Below, piece after piece: positions 44,831 to 53,436 of a DNA stretch of 64,000 nt. Origin of the DNA: Tenebrio molitor (taxonomy: Eukaryota > Arthropoda > Insecta > Coleoptera > Tenebrionidae); the NCBI RefSeq assembly GCF_963966145.1, contig NC_091056.1, positions 186,001-250,000 of the forward strand, in the 5' to 3' direction. Made by a program: the position numbers and the translations under genes. The stretch's first letter is position 1. The number at the start of each line of letters is the position of its first letter. Under the pieces are notes generated by a model. That model made no database searches. It was not told the DNA's origin and saw nothing but the letters and a program-made list of their open reading frames with translations.

Positions 44831-45004
44831 GGTCATTGCTGCTGACCTAAATAAAGCCCTATGGGGTGAGGCTGTTTTAACAGCAGTAAACCTTATTAAT
44901 ATAAGCCCCATTAAAGCTCTCGAGGCAAATAAAACTCCTTATGAATTGTGGCACAACAAAAAACCAAAAATACAATATTTAAGAGTCTTTGGGTCAACCG
45001 TATA
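44831..45004 (+). pseudogene. Copia integrase C-terminal continuation
   Basis: After the second GGCCAGGACCAT the copia frame continues: AADLNKALWGEAVLTAVNLI, then ALEANKTPYELWHNKKP and LRVFGSTVY, the standard block after the catalytic glutamate. It ends where a MITE end begins at a TA (45003-45004). The rest of copia is not in the window. Confidence 0.82.
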
Positions 45005-45039
45005 CAGAGTGATTCTGAAATAAGTTTGGAAAAAAAAAC
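45005..45039. mobile_element. Single end of the 5142-5627 MITE family
   Basis: CAGAGTGATTCTGAAATAAG plus the following GTTTGG and poly(A) matches the left end of the MITE at 5142 with one change. No partner end is found downstream, so this is a fragment. It marks the truncation point of copia. Confidence 0.7.
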
Positions 45040-45110
45040 CGGTTATATCGAAAATAACTATTATTTTGCACGTTTGAACCTGATATCTGGGGCCGCCGCC
45101 AAGGATTGTA

Positions 45111-46543
45111 CAGGGTCTCTATAAATGATTGTCTGGTCAAGCCAGCCTTGGAAAAAATTTTACTGTTCCGCTTTTTTGAAACCGATGCCAAATTCTAGTT
45201 CGTTTTCACGGTCACTTCTGACATTAATGACGTTTTGTTTGCGCTTGTCAGTCGAGTTTTCGTTCCTTATATTCGTTTTATTGCAGTTAATCACAGTTAA
45301 TAAACACCAAAAAACTGTATTTTTAATAAAAATTGCAAGTACCTACGTCCGCTTTTAGAGGTAAACAGACTGGCAAAATTTGTGAGGTTATGTTTTATAT
45401 TTTATTTTAGCTTTACTTTCTTTACAATGGTTTATTCTGCTGAACAGAACACGTTCGTTGTTGTTTTTTACTTTCGAAATGGAAAGTTTATTAGTGGGGA
45501 ATTATCTGTTTGTAAAAATGAATTCCAACAAAATATCCGGACAACATTCAAAATTATTGTTTGGTAACTCATATTGGGCGAATTGTGAACAGATTTTTAA
45601 CAATCGGAACAATTACCAAGAGTAAATCATCAGGACGACCACCAGTATCTGATGAAATAGTCGAGGATTTGAAAGAAATGGTGGAAAAGACTACATATTT
45701 ATCTCAACAATCTGGTGTACCACGAAGCACTTGTCACAAAATCATTAAAAATAGGATACAACTGCATCCTTATAAAATAAGTGTTGTACAAGAACTCCAA
45801 CCTGCAGATTATCAAAGTTGTGTTTAATATTGTAATCACATTCAAAATCACCTCAATTTCAGAATTTGGAGTGCTGAGAATCTACACCAATTTGTAGAGA
45901 CTCCTTTACATATTTTGAAAATTGGTGTGTGGAACTGTGGATAGCAGTGTTGCTGTAGAATTCTCAAGTGTTAGAAATTAATGGGGGACATTTTCCATCT
46001 AATTTATAAAAAAATACCTATTTGTTATCGTTATTTAGTGTTGTAAATTATGTTGTTGAATAAATTTGATTTTATTGAAAAACCAGTAAGACTTATTTGT
46101 CATGAAAAACACTGTTATTTATATTGGAAGAAAAAATGGGAGTCAATACCGTATTCAACAATTCAGTCTAGGTCGTATTCATCACTAGCATAAAACAAGA
46201 AATGTGAAAGCACTAAAGCAGACAAAAAGGCAGTATTGTATTCTGGCATACGGGGACAAGGTGTTCTCAATATTTATCTGTTTGGATCTGTTCTCATACC
46301 AATTCCTGTACACTGTGTGGCGGTACGATGGGGGCAATAATTGTTCCCCTGTGGGTGTTGATATTAAATAATAAATACATTAATGTTAGCAGGAGTAAAG
46401 CACAGTTGAAACTTGTCTCTGGTTAAAAGCCAACAACCTAACCTGAAAATGTGACATTCATTATTTCCCGAACAAAGCGGCACATTCAAAATTTGACAAG
46501 TTTCCATGGCTGGCTGGACCCGACAATCATTTATAGAGGACTG
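45111..46543 (+). mobile_element. Tc1/mariner-type element, deletion derivative
   Basis: Ends CAGGGTCTCTATAAATGATT and, inverted, CAGTCCTCTATAAATGATTG match for about 32 bp with small differences and are flanked by TA (45109-45110 and 46544-46545). It encodes pieces of a transposase (45427-46009). The remaining 500 bp to the right end show no frame. Related ends occur on the MITE at 56466-56792. The ISL2EU-like element begins within 4 bp of its right end. Confidence 0.78.
45427..46009 (+). pseudogene. Tc1/mariner-type transposase remnant
   Basis: N-terminus MVYSAEQNTFVVVFYFRNGK (helix-turn-helix start), frameshift at about 45560, then GRIVNRFLTIGTITKSKSSG, GRPPVSDEIVEDLK, SGVPRSTCHKIIKNR and LHPYKISVVQELQPADYQSC. 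After a stop come RIWSAENLHQFVETPLH and KIGVW in another frame. Another frame change leads to the C-terminal EINGGHFPSNL with a stop at 46009. The segment between GVW and the C-terminus is deleted, including most of the catalytic core. This insect-typical subfamily is recognised by the MVYS, SGRP, HPYK and NGGHF blocks. Confidence 0.75.
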
Positions 46544-46700
46544 TATAGGCAACGCGCATATTTTAAATACAGCGCCCCCTAGCAACGACCATTAAACTAT
46601 TCGCATATAATCCGTCTATAATCGAGTCAGTTGACAGGCGCAATTTTTGGTAAATTATAAGAAATTTTTGTGTATTGTGGATTTGTTATCACGGTGAACA

Positions 46701-48645
46701 ATGGAAATAGAAATACGTTTTGGATACGAATGTATCAATTTTGATCATCGGTCAGCAGCATCCGAAAAAAAGGGTGAAGCTTTGGTAGCTGCAGGTCATG
46801 TTCTTAACGTAATTGAAAGAAAAGTGGGTGATTCTTCTTTTCTCCGGGGTAGTGTTGTAAGGCAGACAAGTGTTAGTGCGCCTCCTTATTCGGTAGAGAT
46901 TGAAGTAAGTCGTCTGTTGAACAACATAACGTCAAAAAATAAGATCTATCTTTGTAGATAAATGGAGAGAGGAATGTAGTAAAAGCTACATGTAATTGTA
47001 TTGCCGGTGTGACAGGTGGATGCAAGCATATTAGTGCCCTTGTTTTATTTGTCAATAATGACTCTGCACAGAGTAAAACAAGCCATGAAAATGCATGGAA
47101 AGGGGCTGTTGCATCAACAAAAAAGGCAAGTAGTGCAAAATATAAGAAAGGCAAAAGAATTGCTGATATGTATCCACCTGTCACAAGGAAGAACGTTTAC
47201 CAGGCACTGGAATTACCACCAAGGCAGAGCATCCCCAACTCAGCGCTCCAAATTATTTTGAAGGCGCAGGAACACTCAGTGGAAAATGAGAATGTTTCTG
47301 ATGACAGGTTGTATACATTAATAATATTTATGACCACATTATATCAAGGTCCAGCAATTTTATATAAGATGTCAAGTATTTGCAATTTTTTTTTCGTTTG
47401 TGCTGCTTTTTTGTTTTGTTTTTAGTGATCACAATATAAAACTTGAAGACCTGATAAACCAAATATTTGAATTACAAAAATCTAATACAGAACTTTTGGA
47501 ACCTGAGTTGACATTTCCCTCAGATTGTTGCGAGCAAACCTTTAAAAAAGTTTTCATATGTGATGGACGTGACCTGTGTTTGAAAACGGGAAAAAATAAA
47601 ACTTTGTGGAAGGAGGAACGGAAGTTCAGAATTACAGCTTCTAGGTGATGTCAGTAATAATGTAGACATATTATATTTTAAACAATATCTTTAGGTGCTA
47701 CGCCCTATTTACATATGGGCAAAATAAAGAAAGGAGTGAACAGGAATGGTGTAACAAAATTAACAATTTTATAAATCCTCGTCCTTTTGAAAACCCAGCT
47801 ACCAAACATGGACTCAAATTTGAAGCAGAAGCCAGAACTGTATTTGAAGTTGTTCACAAAGTGAAAGTTTTTCAGGTGGGACTTGTCGTAGATCAGTCCA
47901 GGCCTTGGCTGGCTGCTTCACCCGATGGTGTAATTATTAATACTGATGGCACACCAGAAACTTTATTAGAAATAAAATGTCCGCATCTTGGTAAGAATGC
48001 TGTTTTTCTTAATAAATACCACTGTAATATTTTTTTTTGTTCGACACTGTCAGAATTTGAGAATTTTCTCCTGTGTGAACGGATTTTGATAAATTTGACA
48101 ACTTGTCAAAACGAAACGTCAAGCTAATTTTAAAGATTTTTAGCGATTTGGAGCCTTTAACGGCTCTTCGAACAAAAAAACGTTGTATTCAACTCGTTCT
48201 TGTGTAATTTGGGCTTTTTTTGGCACTCGTGGACCTTTAAAACTCTCGTTTCACTCGAGTTTTAAACTGGTCCACTCATGCCAAAAAAAGCCAAAATTAC
48301 ACACGAACTCGTTAAATAAATAACTATTGTTTTATAGGCCGTTCAATGTCAGTAGCAGAGATACTTGAAAAAAAATGCCCACAGTACATAAAGAAACAAA
48401 CAAATGGCGATTATATTTTGAGAAAGAGACATATGTACTATGCCCAAGTACAAATGAATTTATTTATTTTAGGTTTGAAAACTTGCAGTTTCATGTTGTA
48501 TTGCTCTGCAGATAAATCATTTAGAATTATCAAAATTGGAAAGGATGCTGAATTTTTTAAAAAACTTGAAACAAAGCTCTCTTATGTCTTTTTTTCAAAA
48601 ATGATAAGTACTATATGTGAAAAAATGAAAAAAATAAATAAATGA
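46701..48645 (+). CDS. SWIM zinc-finger, YqaJ-type exonuclease of the ISL2EU-like element (5 exons)
   Basis: Exons 46701-46904, 46958-47307, 47426-47644, 47695-47990 and 48338-48645. All introns are GT-AG (53, 118, 50 and 347 nt), and joining them gives 458 open codons. Exon 2 opens with a SWIM motif (CNCIAGVTGGCKH). Exons 3-5 form the lambda-exonuclease/YqaJ fold: RITASRCYALFTYGQ, the HGLKFEAEAR glutamate, WLAASPDGVI (aspartate), LLEIKCPHLG (ExK), then YYAQVQMNLFILGL. It would cut or resect DNA with Mg2+. Its role in transposition is unproven; processing of excision or donor ends is plausible. Intron 4 carries a foldback repeat. The start is the first ATG after the promoter-like AT region. 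Confidence 0.82.
48034..48325. repeat. Foldback repeat inside intron 4 of the YqaJ gene
   Basis: Similar, inverted, to 51945-52175 (shared GAATTTGAGAATTTTCTCCT, GATTTGGAGCCTTTAA and ACACGAACTCGTTAAATAAA). The intron copy has in addition about 55-bp inverted arms (48198-48315). It accounts for the unusual length of this intron relative to the 50-118 nt of the others. Confidence 0.65.
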
Positions 48646-48705
48646 AATTTGTTCCGGTAGAGCTTTTTTATTAATTGTTTTATTTTGTAATAATTGATTT
48701 AGATA

Positions 48706-48845
48706 GAGAGGGTGGACGTTAGTGGCCGGGGAAAGTACCCCGGAACCCCGCCGCACCCTCAAGGGAAAAAAAATGAGAAAAGCCGACCGCAAAGTACCCG
48801 ATAGGCCCGTAGGGGTAAAAGGGGAAAGGCAACAAACAAAAAAAA
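48706..48845 (+). mobile_element. 140-bp SINE-like retroposed insert with 13-bp duplication
   Basis: Flanked by ATTGATTTAGATA at 48693-48705 and 48846-48858. The insert is GC-rich, starts GAGAGGGTGGACGTTAGTGG and ends in an A-rich tail (CAACAAACAAAAAAAA). A long target duplication with a 3' A tail is the mark of LINE-mediated retroposition. I see no clear pol III boxes, so it may be a 5'-truncated LINE tail rather than a SINE. It lies between the two convergent ISL2EU genes. Confidence 0.72.
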
Positions 48846-48915
48846 ATTGATTTAGATACATGATGGCACTGGTTGACAAAATTAATGTTACACTTCTTTG
48901 ACATTGATGTATGTG

Positions 48916-50539
48916 TTAATCTATATTCACATTTTTAATTATTGGTGTTTGAAGATTAGCAAGAACACAACACATAAAAAGTACATCATCAATGATAGGT
49001 AACATATCATTGGTAAAATTATTTAAAATACCATGTATTTTTACTCGCTGAATCGCTCTCTCAACATGTATTCTTACACTTGCAACACTGTAAGTTTTTT
49101 CCACTTCCTCCTCAGTTAGTCGTCCATCATGGACAAACGGCGGCATAACAATTATAGCATCTTCACATTTAACACCTGGGAAACCTTTGTCGGCTAAACA
49201 TACATCGTCTTTTTCCAAAAGCGTTAATATTCCACAATTGTTAGTTATAAAACCGTCACTTGAACGACCACCATAACATTTAGAAATAAATGACACAAAT
49301 CCGCAAGGGGCAATGCCAATCAAAAACTTCGCAGTGAAAGTTCCCTTGTAATGAGAATATGTAAAAATGCGATTGTCAACAGATCCTGGTTGCTGAATTC
49401 GTATTTCCGAACAATCAATGATGACCCGACATTTGGGGTAATTTATCTTAAACGATTCTGGCATACTGTGTGAGACAGTTCGTCTGTCAGGCCAAAAAAC
49501 ATACTTTTGCATTTTCTGTGATAGTTCTTCCAATGTTAAGTTGAATATCCGTTGAACAGTAGATCTATGGACACCAAATAACACCCCCAATGCAGAGTAG
49601 GAAATACCCAGCTTCATTTTCATTAAATATAGTAATAACTTATCACTCTGGTTAATTTTTTCATTTCCATGTAAGACAATGTTTAATAGCCCCAAAATAT
49701 GCGTAAATACTGTGAACGTAACACCCGTTAAACTGCTCAGCTGTTCATCTGTTTCTACTGATGATAAACCATGGAACCCTTTACATATATCTTCCCCAGC
49801 ATTTGGACCTACGCTTTTTTCTTCATATTTTTTTATTCTGTTACTTACTATATTACATGATGTCGCAACTTCATTGTGATCGTAATATTCACACTCAAAT
49901 AAAAAACTGCTGTCGACACTACCCAAGTTAACTTGAGTGCAGAAATGTTTTACTTCTTGATGATTAAATGCATCATCATTACAGTCAATTTCAGGTATTC
50001 CAACAACTGGGTATTTAGTGGATGTTGATGGTAAAGGAAAGTTCTTTACATTATTTCTTTTGATATGTCTGTCAAACCTTGTAACTTTGCTATCAGAATT
50101 AATATTTTTTTTCTTATATACCTGACATACCAAAAAATTTGTTAAAACAAATACTAAAAGTAAATCAAATTGCACTAACCTCAGGAAATATTGTAGGAAG
50201 AAATGCTGGATTGTGGGGATGATTTGATTTCTCATTGCCGACGAAATGTTGACTGCAAATTCTAGAATGCGGTTTGGGTTCCCAACCTTCACAACAATCG
50301 TCTGACCTGTTAAAAGTAACCTCAAACCTTCCTTACTTATTTGAATGCACTTATTATGCATACTTGCTCCTTTTAATAGCGTATATCCATTGTCTTCGAC
50401 GTTCTAGTTCATGTGGTTTAGAAGGAAAGCTATAAAACTTAACACTTTTGTCCGTGTTGGAGTAGTTATTATGACATCCCACAACACAACAATTCGTGCA
50501 ACTTACGCGATAATTAACGCTTACTTTAGACGGCTCCAT
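48916..50539 (-). CDS. THAP-DDE transposase of the ISL2EU-like element (3 exons)
   Basis: Minus-strand exons 50539-50364, 50306-50180 and 50121-48916; GT-AG introns of 57 and 58 nt; 502 open codons after joining. Exons 1-2 make a complete THAP zinc finger (CCVVGCHNNYS, FPSKPHELERRRQWI, then CSQHF and FLPTIFPEV). Exon 3 has an acidic linker, a helix-turn-helix (LLYLMKMKLGISYSALGVLF, VHRSTVQRIF) and the DDE_Tnp_4 core: VIIDCSEIRIQQP (D), YKGTFTAKFLIGIAP, VCLADKGFPG (D), VRIHVERAIQRVK (E). It would bind the element ends and cut DNA in the nucleus. A THAP finger on a Harbinger-like core fits ISL2EU rather than P. Confidence 0.85.
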
Positions 50540-50721
50540 TCTTCAATAAGATATTGTACCTACAGGATTGGACCGAATTGTGAAAATTATTACAAATAAT
50601 CACACTAATTGAACAAACTTCCAACTCTCCAATACAAATCCATACAAATCTGTCAGGATTTGTATGTGAAAGTTTCCCATTGGCTCCGCCGAGGGCGCCA
50701 CTTGCATTTGCTCGCGGTCCC

Positions 50722-50814
50722 TATAAGAACATAGGCTAGCTGGATCCCTATGCTTGCAATGTTGTCCGCTTCGAGCCGCGTCCCCACTCTCGCGTGACGT
50801 CAGCGACGGACCAG
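50722..50814 (-). repeat. Local repeat R, copy 1
   Basis: Read on the minus strand it runs CTGGTCCGTCGCTGACGTCA...GGATCCAGCTAGCCTATGTT then CTTATA. It matches 56387-56465 closely at both ends and more loosely in the middle, and 63865-63955 more distantly. The ISL2EU-like element abuts its TATA end. Confidence 0.72.
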
Positions 50815-50926
50815 TTTGTACTTACATCCACTTACGCACGTTAAGCGGTTGAGATTTTTAAATTTAAATTTAATAAATTAGGGACAAAAATGCTAGAACG
50901 TCGTTGTGCGTTATTTGGCTGTAATA

Positions 50927-51323
50927 CAGAGCGCCCAGAAATGTGGTAGCAAGTTTTTCGATTGGTCCCGCAAGATGACACTTTTTTATAGAGACCTTTT
51001 TTATGCATGGCAACGCCGCTATCTAAATTGAGATAAATAAATGTCAAGAATTGTCAAACGTAAAACATTCAAATTTAAATTTTATAGAAAATGTTCAAAT
51101 AGACCACCATTATGCTCAATGCATAACTGAACCCTTCGAGCAACATCTCGACAAATTTTAGTGTACAAATTGGGGGTAAAAATTGCTTGGAAAACCTCCT
51201 TAACATATTCTGTTGAAAAAATTCAAAAATTGAATGTTGCAAGATTGAACAAATTTGGCTTTTCGAAAGTGCCATCTTGTGACACTTTGTGTAAAAGTTG
51301 CTACCACATTTCTGAGCGCACTG
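50927..51323 (-). mobile_element. Tc1/mariner deletion derivative (397 bp)
   Basis: Inverted ends CAGAGCGCCCAGAAATGTGG and CAGTGCGCTCAGAAATGTGG (right end inverted), continuing for about 75 bp, TA on both sides (50925-50926 and 51324-51325). On the minus strand it keeps the last residues of a transposase (about 51155-51085, CRDVARRVQLCIEHNGGLFE then HFL and stop). It is therefore an internally deleted autonomous element rather than an unrelated MITE. Confidence 0.78.
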
Positions 51324-51944
51324 TAACAGTCGAATTGGTACAAAAATCACCAACAGTGAAATTTATAAGGAAGCCTCAAAGCACGCGCGACGAGTTTAAG
51401 AACACGACGTGTAGCTTTTAACATGGTAAGTGCTTTATAAGAAAAAAAGTAAATTGAAATATCTTTTCCGAATTAATCTATGTCATTAATTGTTGATATA
51501 GAAATGGTCAATTGTTGTTTTTTTCGTTGATACGTATATTTTATGAATTGTGAATAAATGTGTATTTATCATTGTTTAAAATGTAGGTAAATTTGTTGTT
51601 ACCTAAGCGACCTAAGCTTTAGTGCTTTAAAGGACCGATTTTGCACGCATTTTAGTGTCAAAATATATATTAATAGTTATTTACGAACCGAGTGGGAGAA
51701 GACATTTTTCGTACATGCATTGTTTGAGGCACAGCGACGAAGGAATGCGCGAATGTGCCAGATTTTATTTTTATTATTATCAAGTCAAATTATTTTCAGA
51801 ATGCTCAAAAAGGCCAATGCTTTTTGGATGATTTTGAAGCAGTAGTGTGCGAAATCTACGTTCGCGGTTAACTGTTGCATTTGCGAAATGTCATATTGAA
51901 GTTAGTGAGTTCAAAAACAGAGATTATGATTCAGGTACAATAAA

Positions 51945-52175
51945 ATAGTAGTTTATTTAACGAGTTCGTGTATAAATTTGGCTTTTTTTGTATTGAGTGG
52001 GTCAGTTTAAAACGCGGGTGAAATCCCTTAAAGGCTCCAAATCGCTTCAAAATCTGTAAAATTAGTTAGACGTTTTGTTTTGACAAGTTGTGACATTTAT
52101 CAAAATCAGTTCACACAGGAGAAAATTCTCAAATTCTGACAACGTCGAATAAAAAAATTATTTTTTCAATGTACT
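51945..52175 (-). repeat. Second copy of the intron-4 repeat
   Basis: Inverted relative to 48034-48325, without the extra foldback arms. The stretches 51330-51944 and 50815-50926 around it show no gene. Confidence 0.6.
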
Positions 52176-52202
52176 AACTAATAATAATTGTATAATAATA
52201 TA

Positions 52203-52737
52203 CTGGATGCCCCAAAATTCGCGGAACAACTCAATGTCAACACATGTTAGAAAATAACGAGAAAAAAATAAAAACAATTCTATACCACTTAGATTTGAAG
52301 ATATCGGGGTTCAAAAGGTGCAACTTTGATCTCGTTTACTTTAAATATTAAAAAAGATTTGGACTATGTATTTGTCCTATACTACCCAGTGGCATAATAA
52401 TTCTGAACGATTGTGATCAGGTTTGCAATTATTTTTTTCATTATTTCTAGCATTTGCAAGTAGTAATTTTATGTCTGTTTTACCTCAAATAACGTATGGC
52501 AATATGGCTTTCATTTTTCTTTCTCATTTCCATGGACACAACAAAAATGAAATGTAGACTATTGGGATACAAAGAATGTTTTTAAATGTTGCCAGCGTTG
52601 TCACATTTAGTGTAACGAATAGGTCCATATCTTCTACAAAAAAGAAGATTGTTTTTTTTAAAACATTTTTACCTGATATTTTATTGACTACTTAACAACA
52701 TACTGATAAGCTGTTCCGCGAATTTTGGGGCACCCAG
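52203..52737. mobile_element. Tc1/mariner-type MITE (535 bp)
   Basis: Ends CTGGATGCCCCAAAATTCGC and, inverted, CTGGGTGCCCCAAAATTCGC, each continuing GGAACA; TA at 52201-52202 and 52738-52739. No frame inside. Confidence 0.85.
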
Positions 52738-52898
52738 TATAACTATAAATAAGATAATAAAAAAACGTGTATTATAGCAGGACAATGACGGATCAAATGT
52801 ACATATTTCATTTTTCATTACCATTCATTGTACACTTCTGTGCAAGAAAATTAAGCACAAGTCATGACGTAATTTTCGCAATATTTTAGTTGTATAAA

Positions 52899-53037
52899 GG
52901 CCGGTTTCACCAGCGCCAGTTAAAATTAACGGTAGGTTAAAATGCTTCGTTACTTAATTATCAATTGTTACCTATAACAATGCTTTCGTATAGTTTAACC
53001 TACAGTTAACTTTAACTGGCGTTGATGAAACCGGTCC
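52899..53037. mobile_element. Small palindromic MITE (about 139 bp)
   Basis: GGCCGGTTTCACCAGCGCCA on the left pairs with GACCGGTTTCATCAACGCCA (inverted) on the right, arms about 50 bp including GTTAA repeats. The target duplication is not clear. Confidence 0.75.
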
Positions 53038-53436
53038 TATTACATTTAACATTTGAAAACATTTTTGAATTGTTGTCTAAATGACACGGCATTTAGACAT
53101 TCCTAAAAAAAATACTGATTTACATAAATATTTTTTACTATAAATTTCGTTGTCCCGTTTAAACTATAAAATATTTGGTGTGTTTAATTTTATCGTACAG
53201 AAGTGTACTACAGGGGACAAAATACCCTGGTCATAATTTTTCCGCCACTTCAAAAAAAAAAAATGTAAACCAAACATTAACGTCAAGTCAAGGTTGATGA
53301 CAATTTCAAATTATTGACTTTCCCTTGTCAAAAATATGGCACCTTCCACCGTTCAAAAATTTTGTCCATGGGCCAAATTGCCTTGTGGAAACCTTTTCAA
53401 TTTTTCCTCCTTGGAATTTCTCATTTATATATTTCC

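Larger units (their letters stand above)
22040..45004 (+). mobile_element. Copia (Ty1-type) element, split twice and 3'-truncated
   Basis: Pieces: primer site 22055-22068, gag and protease (22144-23054), remainder of the protease-to-integrase region (42092-42979), and integrase continuation (44831-45004). The gap 23055-42091 holds a composite of other elements, including complete gypsy and BEL elements. The gap 42980-44818 holds a P-element relic flanked by GGCCAGGACCAT. At 45003-45004 the frame runs into the end of a TA-flanked MITE, and RT, RNase H and the 3' LTR are missing. A 5' LTR presumably ends just before 22055 but its start cannot be fixed. Confidence 0.8.
46548..50721. mobile_element. 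ISL2EU-like DNA transposon with two intact convergent genes
   Basis: About 4.17 kb between TATA words at 46544-46547 and 50722-50725. The ends are short and imperfect (GGCAACGCG versus GGGACCGCG inverted), and both continue to a GCGCCC(C)T block 30-35 bp inside. It carries a plus-strand SWIM/YqaJ nuclease gene and a minus-strand THAP-DDE transposase gene, tail to tail and 270 bp apart. A Harbinger-like DDE transposase plus a YqaJ exonuclease is the gene pair I recall for the ISL2EU superfamily, which makes 2-bp duplications. Both genes splice into open frames, so the element may still be active. Confidence 0.78.
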
